Source: Pycnopodia helianthoides (Eukaryota; Echinodermata; Asteroidea; Forcipulatida; Asteriidae). Taken from it: DNA of 64,000 nt. The translations under genes were made by a program, and so were the position numbers. Below, in pieces: positions 50,299 through 64,000 of this stretch (position 1 is the first letter of the stretch; each line of letters begins with the position of its first letter). The stretch spans positions 24,033,930-24,097,929 of the forward strand of contig CM063244.1 of NCBI GenBank assembly GCA_032158295.1, read 5' to 3'. The notes beneath the pieces were generated by a model. That model searched no databases and had not been told where the DNA came from. It saw nothing but the letters and a program-made list of their open reading frames with translations.

Positions 50299-53200
50299 TA
50301 GTGTATAAAGTTGTGACGGAATTTATGATTCTTACAAAAACAAGGCTTGTCCCCTTATATCACAAACCATGTTATTTGATCTTGTGATAATTTATACAGT
50401 TTTATAATCAGTTAACAGACTTTTAGAAACAACCAACACTCGAAAGGTTTTACCATAAAGCTTAGAATACAAGGATGTTCCTGAAATCCCATAAAACATT
50501 TCAGTATAATTCTCGACCCCCAAAAAATTACAAATTGTACTTTGCAACGACTTTGCATTTCAGGGCCAATACTCTTATCATTGGCTAAGTAAACAGTTAG
50601 GGTGGTTCAGTTTAGAGTGTTTAACAGTCTGACCTGCATGTAGGGCAGGCAATAGTTTTATCAAACTAAAAGCGACAAACTTATGCAAAAGCGTCATACT
50701 GTACGACAGTCGGTATGGTTGTCTGAAACACACAATACGTCGTCAACGTGTGTCTATAGTTGTGACATTGCATGAAATGCTTCAAATGATATCAGCATTA
50801 ATTAAAACGCTCTTCTCTGATTTAAATGACATTCCCAACAATTTATTTAAAGTTTCATAATAACACTTTGTTTATCAATAACTGATCCATCGAAGGGGCC
50901 TACTTAACGAATAATTAAATCTCTGTAATTTTAAGCAATTTGTAGCTTTCAGCAGTTTGCATTAACAGCAAATAAATGCATCTTTAGGAACTAGTGTTAT
51001 ATTTGGCAACAGAAACGCTTGCCAACACATGATGTATAAGGCGATTACAGCTCAATGGTACAAAGGTAGGTTGGGTGTGTTTTATAACATCGTCGCCATT
51101 GGTTTATCAGCTTCGAACGTTTCAAAGTCTGAATTTTGTCGGTTTTTGATCATGTTTAACCTAAAGATTGGCTCTTGTGACCTCATTGCCAGCCCAGTGT
51201 ATACTATGTTTCAATAGCACTTAAATATTGTACCAAGAAGAACACTTTTTTCATAGGTCTATAATTTTCCTACTGCTCGATTTCCAAAACAAAAACTTTT
51301 TTTAGTACAAAAGTTACAAACAAAAAAGATCGAATGTATAGACACTTCAACTAAACGTTTATTTATAACGTGGTGTACATTTTGTTCAGTAACACTGTGC
51401 TTCCAACGAGGAATTACACGTTTCTGTTTTTACAATAAAGTATTTACATCGATCAAGACGTTTCGTGTAAATTTGAATATCATTCAATTGTCTCTATAAT
51501 TGTAATTTTTGTACAGAATTAATGTTGCAAACTGGTTGATTACCTGACAAAATGATTAGTAATATAATTGTAAATATGGCAACGGCCTTGCGATTCGACT
51601 TTATACCAGAGTCCTCTGTGAGAACGTGCCTGCTATAGTCCAAACGCAAGACAACTACAATTTACTTTATTTTCGAAGATGTTAACATTTAAATTTTTTG
51701 TACCTTTCGAAGAAATTATTTTTGTTATTTTGCATACAGGTGAAGGTTTTGCAAGTGGAATTTTGCTCTAGAAGAGGTACTGTACATCACATACGAACTT
51801 TTGAATTCTCGTTTTATAACATCATTTGAAAAGCTTGTAATGTTGTACCTTCTCTTTGTGCAACATCAAAACTATTTAGTAAAATACATATAACCTATAT
51901 ATATGTACACAATGTATACGAACCTATACAACAAGCATAAACCGGTCAATTACAAGAATAATCTTTTTATTTTTCGTACGAAACGGCACATCAATGTCTG
52001 TTTCTAGACAGCTTATTCAACTTCAAATCTTCATGAATAACCGCTCCACAGTGGAAAGGCTGTCTTGTTTTTTTAAGGGGAGGGGGCCTTTCTTTAAAAA
52101 TCGTCATTATTTTTGATACTTTATTTTGGAACAGAGCGTTTTTTCTTTATGAGAGATAAGAGAAATTATTTCTCTCAAATTTTGAAATATTCTTTATGTA
52201 AGTCTGTCAACACTGTTTATTATGTACATGATATATTTGTCCTCTGTTCTTATCAGTCTTTGCAGTGTTCAATATTAATGTGTAATTTATTTACAGAATG
52301 CACTTAAGAAATTTGCTAAAACCATAAATCTAGACGGGAACTTCAATAGTGTGATTTGTGCGTTTATACAAGATAAATCTTACCTAGAACTTAAGAATTG
52401 TGCAGGCAGAAACCATCGACCCAAAGTATAAATCTAAAGAATTATATGAAACTATTTTTTAATAGTTTTTTATTTAAAGGGATAAACAATGAGGTAAAAC
52501 ATTTGATTTGAATTTTGTGTTACATTCTTACTGAGACTGATTTGAAGGCATTTTGAAACAAAGCTGCTCATTGTAAAGGTCTAAACAACAATTTAAAATA
52601 CATTCAATATATATTGCTTAACGAGAAAAACTAAAACAAATCACGACACAGATAATGAAACCACATACGACTGTCGGTAAAAAACAGTTGTATAACTTAA
52701 AGTACCTGTAGTTTGCCACTAACAAGCAGATGTCTGTATGCGCGTGTTCGCGGTAGCAACCATAGACCGTTTTGGCTGAATTGCCTATCAATTAATCATT
52801 GGTCAATGACCGTCACAATGACCGAAATAGTTGTTTTGGTTACAGCCGCGAAAACGCACCACAGGATGAATACAACTCAATTTAAACCAAAGATCGGCCT
52901 ACTCATCTTCTATAATTAAGGATCGCACATTTGTTTTACAGCGGTTGTCAATGCTTCTGATCACAACTCTGTTGTCTGCAACATTCACTTTCTAGAAGTT
53001 ACAATTTTGTTGAGTGCACAATTTCCGATTGGTACAACACCAGAAGAGGCTATTTAATTTCAACGTTAAAGTGACTTCGACGTTCAGTGGTGAGCAATAC
53101 GATCTTTGCTTCAGAAACCATAGACATTTCAGAGCTTTAGCGCAGAATTAAACAATAATTTATAGCCAAGATCATAGCTTATCTACATGGTCCATGATCT

Positions 53201-54192
53201 CTTCTTCAGTAACTTTAAAGATTTCAGAGCTACAGCGCAGAAATAAACATTACATACTTCCTATAGCCCCTTTGCTCCATTCAGCCTCGTTTGAACATAA
53301 TGAACGTTTGGAGTAATAAATATGAAGATTTAAAATCCTGCCAAATTTATTTGGAAGCACTTTTCTGGATTTAAGGTTAACAGTAAATGGTTCCTTAGGT
53401 ATCTTAGGGATACAAAATTACAGCAACCGTCATTGCCATTCGCTCATGTTACATGACGGCGAACCAGTCATGAAAAAACCAATAAAAGACGTTTAGAACG
53501 GACATGGATTTTTAAAGGGAAAAGGTCTGCTTTTGTATTATGTGGTGTACTGAAATATAAGGCCACCTGCCCTGGATCAAGTATTAACGACGGCACGTTG
53601 AATTTAATGGTGTTCATTTAATTGTTTAATATCCGAAAAGATATACTAAACATTGCACAACACAGTGCAGTTCACTGTTATTGTGACAAGGCGTGGGTGT
53701 TAAGGTTGTTTCTTCTTCGACAGAGTAGTTCAATTTAAGTAAGTACTAATTCGACGAAGTTTGCATTTAACCTAGACTGTGCATAAACGCTGATGACACT
53801 TGCACAGTGAAGGCCATTAATAACTGAAGGTGGACACACACACACACTCCCTATTCAACCGTAAGAGTGACATCCTTAGTGGACCCATGGGTCCTTCCTC
53901 CAAGGTGCACCCGAGAGTAGGGCCTTAAGTCCCCTCATATACACAACCCAAACAACTGTCGCTCATTTCATTAAAATGACATGAACTGTTTGCTTGCCAT
54001 TCGATGATTGGTGTTGAAGCTTGTAACAGTGTCAGAATAGTCAACGAAACCCCATCAGAACCTTTCACAAGTTGATTTTAAGATAACCATTGTGACTGAA
54101 AGACGGTGTCTGATGAGATTTAAGATGGTCTACAGAGATTGAGTTGGCACCACCTGATGATCTGCTGACGGTGGTGGCGTACTTCCATCCAC

Positions 54193-57100
54193 CTACAAAG
54201 CAGCCACTTCCTCATCCGCACCAACGTCCACACGAACGTCGCCGTTATCCTCGGTGAAGGCGATATTGTCGTAGGTGTTTTCGTTCTCTGTTTCCTCTGT
54301 CACCGTTTTCTTGTAGGTAGGAGGGACGACATCGTCCGCTGTTCGGTCTGTGGAGGCGTCTGAATTTCCGTGCACGCTGACGTCCTCAACAGGAAGTGGG
54401 TTTTCTTTCTCTTTGGGGAATATTCGAGGAGTTACCATGTAATGAAGTCGCTGAAAAATTCACAAAAACAAAACAATTATTTACTATACAAATGATACAC
54501 TTACAAGGTTTTGTATTTTGTTTCATAGGCGACTCTTTTAACAGGATCTATATAGTCTATTGGTATGTATACTCGTTTACACAAATGTTGTTGTTGGTCA
54601 TTAAGAAAAAATTATTAGTAATACTAAACCTGGTTCAAACGAGCAGAACTAACAAGAAAATAATGAAAAAACTACAAACAAAGATCGTTTCATTGGGGAA
54701 GGTAGATTAAAGACGGTCGTGTTAAAGCTGCAAACAAACACAATCACTCACGTGGAAATCGTTTTCTACTTCGGACAATCTGCAATCAGGGGAAAACAAA
54801 GACAGAAAGCCGCAGAGCCAATGAACTCCGTAGACCCCGGGTTATTGAAGGCCGGATTTGGCGTTTGTCACGAGCTTCCAAAGTCGACGTCAGATTTTTC
54901 GGAAAAAACAAATTAAGCTGCGTCAAGCAGCTGCGGCTGTAGCCCGAACATCTGCCGTCACACTTCGAGGCTCGTGAATTACGCCAGAGACCGGCTTCGA
55001 GCGTTTGGAGGAATCCTGAAAAACGCACCTTTAACTCGCATCCCATTGCGGTCTTGCGGATAGGTGACCAGTCGGACAGGGGACCAGTGTAGCATTGACC
55101 ATCATTTTGATTAATAGACCGGTGCCTGTCCTTAATCCTTGCGGATAAGGACCAGGGACCAGTCTACTGCGGATGCGGCTGCGGCTGCGGCTGCGGTCGT
55201 TGATTGCAACGACAACGCTGCAGTAGAACTTTTCGGCGTTTGTTATCAACAGAGGGCGATATTCGATCTACTTTCCGAGACACGAACTGAATCAATTACA
55301 TTCAACACATTAATTATCAATAAAATAACACTTACCTCTTTGAAGGATCCGGGAGTGACGATGAAGAGGTACACAGCATAAGTTATGATCCACTGCATGG
55401 AGGATATGGACATCATCCAGCCCAAGATCTCACCGGAAATTGGGAAGTAGTAATCTTCCCCGTATTTGGGCGTGGAATAATCAATCAAACTGAAAAAGAA
55501 TATTCCCTAAAGAGAAGAAGAAGAAAAAACAGACAAATTAAGGGCAAACGTATGACAAATTAATAATCAATTGCCTTATTGCAGCGATTGTTTTGTTTTG
55601 CGGTGTTGAATGCCTGTATATCTTATTTCAAATTACCTTCCTTTGATAAAGACCGTCAGATGTTAAATGTTTGGTTTGGATTGTATTGTGAAATTGTTAG
55701 GTCTGAATACTGAAAATGCAAACTCACAAAGTAATGTTTACATAAACGGTATTATTTTACAATTTTCTTAAAATCACTAAAATATAAATATTATTACATC
55801 AGACTGGGGTTAATGGTTAAATCCTCATGAATGACTCCTGAGTCATTGGTAACTAACATTTCAATTAATGATAATTGAAAGACTTTCCAAATTATTTCCA
55901 CTTTCGATTTGGCAAATCAAGGCATGGACTTTACGAAATTGCTCGAAATTCAGACACAACGCACATTGAGCAAGATGGTGATACTTAGATTGGTCTAGAC
56001 TTAGGCCTGTGGTATGTTCATTGAAGCGTACGGGACTCAGGTTTGTTCTAAACAAACCCCAAAATATAAATGTATCAATGAACCTTTAATCTTACTGTGG
56101 GAAATAGGTGGACTTCAAAACCAAAATACAATACAAATATTGGATGTATGAGTGCATTGTCGCAGAGTCACGAGGTGAAATATGGACTATTCCATTTCAC
56201 TGGGTGATTACACTGCGACAATGCTCGAACGAAATGCATTCAATATTATTGTTTTATAACACACACACAGATCCTTTTTGGCATTTGATTTCTTTCTTTA
56301 TAAATAGTCCCGGAAACTCGTCAACCCCACATTCGAAAAAAAACCAAACAAACACCTTCAAAACAATGTGGATGACTCCATGTAGACAACCTTGTCTGCG
56401 TGACACAGCCTTGTTTTCGTTTGGGCGAACGGGCGGGACGATTATCTTGGAAACGACGCTGCGAAGCGTCGCTGATGTAAAGTGTCCCAAAGCGTCCTAT
56501 ATTTATCAATATAGGACTCCTCAGGATGGAGCGTCACGCGTCGCAGCAGTATATAAATGCCAAAATAAAGTATGACACGTGACGCATGTTCCCACAATCA
56601 GATGACTAGGATCTATGTGTGCAGTATTATAGATTAATTTATGTACATGCATAATGGGATACTTACAATTGTTACAACTGGCGTAAGAATAGCCCAGCTG
56701 AATGGCCAGAACCACCCTGGGGTGAAGGTTAACATAGTGCTGACGTCATTATAGTATTTCCTAATACCATATCCATACGATATTGTGATACATTCCCAGG
56801 TAGCGACCCACAGCAGGGGCATACCACTCGCTGCAAACGAATCCAGTAACTGGAACATATACATTCCACCCTAACAACAAAACAAAAGAACAGAGCAAAA
56901 TTAACAACAAATAAACAGCAAAAATAAGCCCCCCCCCAAAAAAAAATGTGTTTTTTAAACAAAGGGATGAATAAAAAACATAGTCAGTATCGTCATGATT
57001 GGATAATTTCCTAGAAGACATAAACACCAAACTAACTATTTTAACGGAAGATTAATACAATCGAGCCAATAAAGTCAGTAGGGAAGAATACCTTCAGAAA

Positions 57101-60100
57101 AAAAACAGTCTCAGTGTAAACTAAACAAAATTGAATTGTAAATCATCAAGCATAGTGGATAACTATATCAACAGAGATTCGCCACTTACTTCAGTTATGC
57201 ACAATATACCGAGAAAGAAATCGATGACGCAAATACTGATGACGAAGATTGTACGTCTCTGTCTGAGCTTGAACTCCGGGAATCCATCCATGAGTGACGT
57301 AATGAATCCCTCTACGACGCAAAACTATTCAAAAGGGAGAAAAACGGCAAATGAACGACCCATGGTGTACATTCCTAGCTACATTCGTTAACTACATTCA
57401 TATAGTTAATGTTTTGGGCAATGTTTAGGTTTTCCCGTTCGGTAAAAAAAAGTAGCCTATTTGACTAAATTCGGTCGTTCAATTTCACATTGAGGCATGC
57501 CAATTTATGTAGCATTGTTTTCAATTAAAATTACTAGGCGTTGGATAGCCATGCGAAACCGCCATAAGCCCTTTTGAGATATGGTGGACATTATAGGAGT
57601 GCGCTGTTATCTTTAGGTGTATACCAGTGCATAACAGTGTCATAATATTGTGTCCGGCATATCTCAAAAACGGCTTATTCAAATGAGCAGAGTAAAAGAT
57701 GCTGCAAAGTTGAAGGCTGTTTGAGGGAATGGGTAAACTGAACGGTTATATTTTGTAATCGCATAACGTAAAAGTACATCTGCTCAACACATTAAATGAA
57801 ACTGAACGACTGAGCTTTCAATTTTGCGCAAAGATTTGCCGCTTACTTGCCGATACTGACGGGGGGCAATTTGTTTCCGTACCACACTAGAGCCAATGCA
57901 TACACGCATAAGGTATGGGCGCTTTCCCGGATCCCTTCACTGTTGACCCCCTGTCTCTAGTGTGGTACGAACAAAAAAATTGCTGACGGGGGAGAACCAG
58001 CCTATAAAACCAACACGTATGCCTGTATCTATAGTTTCAACAATTGTTCTGTGAAGGGGTTCGTTATTCATTACAATTCAAAGTAATAGACCACACGGGA
58101 TTCTGACTGTGTACATTTTGAAAGAATTCTGGGTCGAGCGAAGAAAAACTGACTAGAGTGGGACTTGAACCTTCGACCTCCAGATTATCGTGCTGGCACT
58201 TTACCAATATTGAGCTGTCTAGCTCTTGTGTTGGCGGTCTCCCTATTTTGTCAATGTCTTTGTTCATGGTGCCAGTCAGAAGCCAATCAACCTGTAACTG
58301 CTGTATAACCAGGGATCACACCCAAGTTTACGATACAACCTGGGAAGTGGCAGCAGAGAGATCACCTAACGAGATGCGAATTTTATTTCATATCTCAAGA
58401 AAAAAAAATCCATTAGTATTGCTTCAAGTACCTGACTATCTAAGCCGAGCATGACCAACATAGCAAAGAACAAGATTGACCAGAATGGAGCTCCAGGCAT
58501 GGTATTCACTGCCGTAGGATACGCAACAAATGCCAAACCAGGCCCTGAAAATAAAACACACAGAATCAGGTTCAGGTTTATTCATTCCACAGTATCAAAC
58601 CATATAAAATAAATCACAAAAAGTTACGAATGTAAATGAAATTATAGAGATGAGAATAAAGTAAATGTGATACTGTGAAGGGATAAAAAAAGAGAGAGCA
58701 AGGCTTGTAGAAGATGGCCCTTCTAATTGTCCATGAGCTAGGGGCTGAAATTCTATCAAGGCATTAAAGGCATTTTTCAACAACTTGTAACTTTTATATA
58801 TACCAACAAATACCTCTCAATGGCTTTAATTGAAAAAAGTACAGAAGCATTTTTGCAATGAGAGACATTGATAGGCAGCCATGCTTGCCATGCAGGTGAC
58901 AAAAAACGGCTGTTTGAGTATGCGCGACTCATTTGTCACTCTCAGTGCAAATACATGGGCTTTAAAAGATGTTACTATCTAAACAGCCGCTGACATCCGT
59001 TCATTTTTGATCTGGTGACGTCATACGGGAGAGGCTGCGAGGTTTCAGGTTTTACAAGTAACTCATTTGACGCAATATCGAGGACAGACACAAAAGTAGA
59101 AACGACGAAATGAGCATTTCATACCTTCATCAGCAACATCTTTTACTTCTACTTCTTGTATAAATGCCATGTAACCAAGAACCGCAAAGATGACGAAACC
59201 GGCGAACAGGCTGGTACCCGCATTTACGATACCCACGACGATGGTATCTCTGTGGGTAAGAAACAACAGTTAAGCAAGACTTTTTCTAAAAATATGCATC
59301 AAAGAATCAAATGTTTCTCTTGTGAGCTTAATTTACCACCAGGCATATTTGGTTACTGTTACTATTCAAAATCATGAGTGATTATTGACATTTAGTTGTT
59401 CTTTTATTACGTACTTTTGTATTGTCCTTATAACCCGTCACATTTTCTTTTGTTTTGTCAGATCGTTAAGTATTACACTCTAAAGAATTCCGGGTCAGAA
59501 TTTACCCGGATCTGGTTCCAATGGGCCGGACCCATTCCTGGGTCAAACTGGTTTAAAAATTGGATTTGAACTCGGATTCTGCTTAAATCCTCGGACAAAA
59601 GTACATATATACATTTTTAAAATTGTCCGGATCAAGACAAAAGGGAAAACAAAACTGTCATCAAAGTTGTGTCAGACCCAAAGATGTGTATGACACAAGA
59701 TTCCGGGCCATAAATTGGTCCGGCGCTCTGGAACCCGGGTTCCGGGTCATTTATAACCCGGTAGTTTGTTTTTACTCACATCAAGCAGTTATTCCTGTAG
59801 GGGTTGTAGCTACCGAGTGAGATGAGCGAACCTATACCAACACCGTACGAAAAGAAGATCTGAGTCGCTGCATCTACCCACACCTACGGGAAAATGGAGA
59901 AAATTTCATGTATAAGCTAAACAGTAGTGGTATTCATTGACACCTACTCGTATAGGCCTAATCTAAACATATAGGCCTAATCAAACTCAGCGTTCTAAGC
60001 TAGTGTAATTAAACAACACTCGAATTCCTTGAATCCACCCACCACGACTTTCCCCACACAACAAAAACATAAATGATTTTTTTATATAAAAGAATAATTA

Positions 60101-63100
60101 CTAAAGATATTACTGATTCAATAATATTGATGTTAAAGAACAACATTTAATAATTCAAGAATATAATTTCGAAAAAAAATATCAAAATTTAAGGAATGTT
60201 TTGTTAGATATATTTACACCAATCATTAACAACTGAACTGAAAAAAACTACTATTAAAAAACTAATAATAAGGTGCCCCAAATGGTCTAGAGTGTCGTCT
60301 TTTATCAACTGAACTCATTCGACAATGGAACGTTGAGAAACGGATGTAGGACTTGGTTTTCAAAAAAATACAAAATTGTTGGTTATATTTTAACAAGATT
60401 CGAAAGAACTCGTTTCACTCAAAATTGAATTCGCACTTGGGTTACAGGAAAAAATGGTTGGTTAACAAGCTCAGTAATTTGTCTCGATGGATTCTGAGAA
60501 CAATACACTGAAACCTTTGAAACAGTCGATGAGACAGACATACAAGAGGGAAACCCTGTGTGGCATGAGAAATAGTCACTAATGGAACAGTGTATCCAGG
60601 ATTCGTGGGTGTGGTCTGCGTATATTTACCGTTGGTTCCGTGAGCTTATCAAAGGTTGGAGTGATATAATACAGGATACCATCCGTTGAGCCTTCCAGGA
60701 GGAGTCCATTGATGAGAAGAATCAAGAGGATGACGTAAGGAATAAGAGCCGTAAACCACACGATCTACATCAAGACCAACAAATAAACCCGTTAAATATT
60801 AAACTGCTAATATCCAAAGGAATTGTCCAAAATGGCTCAAGCTGGAGATTATATAAGTAATGTGCAAGTGTATGATCGTGTTATATAGAGTCAATATGAC
60901 AATCGGTACCTTTCCTGTCGTCTTGACACCTTTCCAAATGCAGAGGAATGTCAGCACCCAGGCGAGAGCGAGACAACCCAGAAGTTCCCAACGAATACTA
61001 CCGATCTCCTCAAATCCTGAACTAATACTAAGAACTCTTCTCCTGAAAGTACAAGAATGCATCATTGAGAACAAAATACAGAATGAAATTGCGATAAGAT
61101 CACTATTCTTTGGAACAGTGTGACCCTTTTACACAAAAATTGTCAAAAAAATACGATTGTAATTTTAATTTGTGAAACTTTCAAACTATCTCGGCTTTTA
61201 TTTACAAATGATTAGCTAAATTTTACTGCCCAACAATCCCAAAAGATGTAATTACTTAAAGGTAATAAAAAAAGTAATAACAAATAATTATACAAAACCC
61301 CTTTTTTACAGAAAATTTATCATGGGTAGCGAGGAAAGCAGAATATCCATCTTTCCTGTTATACAAAAATGTTTAAATCATTTTGGTTGAACCGAGCAAA
61401 TTTGACTCGAATGGAACTTGAACCTGCGACCTCCGGATTAACGTGCAGGAGGTCACAGGTTCAAGTCCCGCTCTAGTCAACTTTTCTCTGTTCAACCCTA
61501 AAATTTACCCCCCCCCAAAAAAAAAGTTTCCCTTGTGTTTTATCACTTGATACAAGCATGTTTAGTGCAAATTCTTATTTAGAACACTTTTTAAGCAGAT
61601 TGGTAAATGCCATGAAATTCAAACCCGTGCGGAGTCAAAGTTACGGAGTCCTCTAAGTGCCACTTACTCCCAGTACTGCTCTGCTGCTGACTCGCCCAGA
61701 TTCTTGGGCAGTAGAGACCCATTTAAGGAGAGAAAGTACTCTTGTCTGACTTCTTTTGTCAAATTTGCCTGAACGCCAAGTTCGCTGCAGAACTCATTGT
61801 TCCAATAGTTTTTACAGTCGTTCCAGGGCAACACGGTGGTGAATGAAACAAACATGTAGAAGAGAGACCAGGACACGATGATGATGTAATACACATTCAA
61901 CATGGCGGCGATTGTGGCGGCGGCCAGACCAACACCTGAAAATTATGTCAATTAAAAAAGGGAGTTTTTTTGTGACGTGTCAGGAAATGTTGTGATTTTT
62001 TATTTTGAACTGTAAAATATTCGATTTGAGAGTGTTTTGTGGGTTGACTTTCAATTATTTGAAGAAGAAAAAAAAAGTGTTTTTTTTAACGCTTTATCAA
62101 ACAAATCCACAATCCAAATGTTAACCCTGTCGTTAAAGTATGTCTTAACTTTGCTTTATCTTATTTAGTGGGGTGTCTTTTGCAAAAATGAAATCTAATA
62201 ACAATTTTTTTAAAGCTAAGATCAAAATGTTACCTTTAATTGCTGGGAATAAATCCCATGTACTGATGCCACCTGTTTGTAACATCTGCCCGAGGGATAC
62301 TTCCATTAAGAAGATTGGTACACCACACAAGACCAGAGAGATGAAATACGGGATCAAAAATGCACCTATACAGAACAAATAATAATCACTATGTTAATCT
62401 TCTATTTATGGGGACTTGAATTCAATTCTCGTCATCAATCATTGCTTTTGAAGTAAACCTCCTCATATAGGAGTTTAAACTGGCAGCAGTGGCAGCTGTG
62501 TGTATGGTGCACAGCCACAATCATTGGTACACATTTTGTTCGTGTCCATGTTAATATGAACAACAGTTTAGACTGGTTTTTGTCGACATAATGCTGATTT
62601 GTTGGCAAAATTATCAAGAAAAATTCAACGACAGCCACATGAGAAAATTTCAGCCGTATTATTGTCTATACTTCCTGAGAAAACAGCAAAACAATGTCAC
62701 AGTATTTTCACAGGAACGTCGTATATTTATCCACGTTAAGCGACGCGACAGCGGGTACCAACCGCATCTCTGGCCGCAGCATTCGCAAACCGACAACAAC
62801 CCTCAGAAATCTGAAAAACGATTCCTCATGCATGAACTGTTTCTCAGATTCAAATGTTTCGGGGTGAAAAATTATCCAAACCATATTACTTCGAAGTGAA
62901 ACCTTTCTAAAAAATAGTTTATACTGTCAACAGCTGCAGTGCTTCTCACCATGTAAGTTTTTATGTTCATTGATTCAGTGCTTCTCACCATGTAAGTTTT
63001 ATGTTCAATGATTTTGGAATATTTACCAATCTATGACACTTCCTTTAACCCTTTCTGTTTATTTTACTTCTATTATTCATTGTCATATTTACGACTGACA

Positions 63101-64000
63101 CATATTGAAACGTGTTTGACATCTCATTTGAACCATTTCAATCTGTGGCGTAGGCCTTTACTGTTTGCGTTGTTCTCATTTAATTCCATCCATTGACTCA
63201 CAGCCTTACACTACAGTAATAGTCTTATAGAGTGCGTCATTCTTTTCGTCACGAAACAATTTAATTAAACACTTAGTTGCCACGGACTGATTTATGTGAT
63301 TTTAAGAGTAAACTGAAACATTTGGGCCTATCAATAGACGCCGCGTTGTTGCATGGGTGTAATGCTGGTTTTGGCAAGGTATATCTTTTGTTTTTAGAAC
63401 CGTTCGATTGTTTTAAACCTCAATAAATGTAGGTATACACAATAAAAGTAACCTGTGAAAATTTAATTTCAAAAAGGTGGTGGCGTTTTTGAGATATCAC
63501 CGAAAATCTGGAGCGGTTACGTCTATGCGGGAAGGATAATCACTGAAATACACAACCTGAGAAACGTTTCACGCGGAAACGTTTCTCAGATTGAAATGTT
63601 TTTTGAATCCCTCTCTCTAAAACCAAACTCCTTTGAAGGAAATTGTTTTTCAAAATGTTGTGCATTATGAACAGCTGCAGTGCTTCCTACCAAGTAGGTT
63701 TTTTTTATGGTCACCCATCTCTGGAGTAATTACCAAAGCCAGAGCTATACCCTCCCTTTAAGTAAACAAATACAACTATGATGATATCGTATTTATCAAC
63801 ACTATGGGTGGACCAACAATGAAGATAAACCGTACCAGTTTTCTGACCTTTCCCTATCATAAGCTTTTATAAGCGGTGATATGACTTCAGAACGGTCATA
63901 TGATGGAACCAGTGGAAATTTACAACACGATACGCAAGGATTATATAGTTATATAAAAAAAAATATCTTATATAACAGAGATAAACGCTATATATAATTT
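54193..64000 (-). CDS. SLC6 Na+/Cl- transporter, paralog B (exon 1 beyond the window)
   Basis: Eleven exons in transcript order: 62365-62234, 61935-61668, 61042-60910, 60764-60630, 59883-59780, 59249-59125, 58544-58432, 57324-57190, 56870-56667, 55506-55336, 54450-54193. They encode about 592 residues from TM1b/TM2 to the stop. The first ten have exactly the lengths of exons 2-11 of paralog A, in the same phases. Retained are the LNVYY Tyr, [14 protein letters not shown] and LGLDSQ signature residues. The loop-2 Cys pair and NLT/NGS sequons are also kept. Differences: NNC rather than NNS after TM6, and a longer acidic tail (exon 258 versus 207 nt) ending [15 protein letters not shown]. No exon 1 with NVWRFPY is found up to 64000, so intron 1 is at least 1.6 kb. 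As for paralog A, the GABA/betaine/taurine/creatine branch is likely; the substrate is unknown. Confidence 0.95.
58064..58245 (-). repeat. tRNA-derived SINE, minus orientation
   Basis: On the minus strand it shows AGCTAGACAGCTCAATATTGG, then GGAGGTCGAAGGTTCAAGTC (B box) and ACTCTAGTCAGTTTTTCTTC. This is the same arrangement as 3440-3700. It lies in intron 8 of SLC6 paralog B, 190 bp from exon 8. Confidence 0.7.
59476..59765. repeat. CCGGGTCA foldback element, copy 3 (diverged)
   Basis: The left end is CACTCTAAAGAATTCCGGGT. The right arm has CGGGTTCCGGGTCATTTATA. The interior is diverged and carries CTCGGATTCTGC, as in copy 2. It ends about 15 bp from the donor of paralog B exon 6. Confidence 0.7.
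61383..61500. repeat. Head-to-head pair of SINE B-box regions
   Basis: GACTCGAATGGAACTTGAAC and CGACCTCCGG are followed, after AACGTGC, by AGGAGGTCACAGGTTCAAGT and CTCTAGTCAACTTTTC. This forms an inverted repeat of two SINE heads facing each other. It lies in intron 3 of SLC6 paralog B. Confidence 0.65.
62583..62825 (+). repeat. Dispersed repeat, copy 2 (CAGCGGGTACCAACCGCATC family)
   Basis: Same ordered words as 3961-4195 (ATGCTGATTT, AAATTATCAAGA, GAGAAAACAGC, CAGCGGGTACCAACCGCATC). It lies in the partial first intron of SLC6 paralog B. Confidence 0.65.
62930..63022. repeat. Short tandem duplication
   Basis: CAGTGCTTCTCACCATGTAA followed by GTTTTTATGTTCATTGATT is present twice in tandem, about 45 bp apart. 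The rest of 62830-64000 shows nothing assignable apart from related words (AGCTGCAGTGCTTC) near 63675. Confidence 0.75.

Larger units (their letters stand above)
48897..54192. other. Gene-free region between the two SLC6 genes
   Basis: Should contain the promoter of paralog A and the 3' UTR of paralog B. I see no convincing exon. Two foldback elements (49687, 50078) are listed separately. The rest is AT-rich, with scattered ORFs below 70 codons that lack recognisable domains. Confidence 0.65.

Overview
This is eukaryotic genomic DNA from an animal. It is AT-rich, its genes have GT-AG introns, and it is dense with minisatellites, foldback elements and tRNA-derived SINEs. The gene content (a MOV10-type helicase, an intronless rhodopsin-like GPCR and two neurotransmitter-transporter paralogs) together with abundant short palindromic elements fits a marine invertebrate deuterostome. 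My best guess is an echinoderm such as a sea star. That is inference; no sequence here fixes the species.

Layout. 1-2034: a 32-bp satellite inside a 438-bp higher-order repeat, a G-rich tract and a SINE remnant, downstream of the first gene. 2035-25638 (minus): a MOV10-family RNA helicase in at least 19 coding exons, with all SF1 helicase motifs intact and an N-terminal C2H2 zinc finger. Its introns carry a 2.27-kb minisatellite of a 26-bp unit, a 49-bp minisatellite, SINEs and foldback elements. 25660-30842: intergenic repeats, one weak ORF and a 61-64 bp-arm hairpin. 30843-31778 (plus): a complete 311-residue class A GPCR in one exon. 31779-37583: intergenic, with an AT microsatellite, an interstitial telomere-like CCCTAA array and MITEs. 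37584-48896 (minus): a complete SLC6 transporter (651 aa, 12 coding exons). 48897-54192: gene-free. 54193 to beyond 64000 (minus): a second SLC6 transporter whose exons 2-12 lie in the window; exon 1 lies outside it.

The two SLC6 genes are tandem duplicates in the same orientation. All ten internal exons have identical lengths, and blocks of intron sequence next to exons are still alignable. Both have the Gly (not Asp) in TM1 that is typical of amino-acid/GABA-type rather than monoamine carriers. The helicase and the GPCR have no evident functional link to them.

Most of the window's structure is repetitive. At least four MITE/foldback families have several members each (GGGCCCAATTT ends, TTAAAGGAAC ends, GACCCCTTGC or related ends, and CCGGGTCA ends). 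One element with CAGTGGCRTAACC ends has a large C-rich minisatellite inside it. I found no complete transposase, rRNA gene, CRISPR array or convincing functional tRNA gene.
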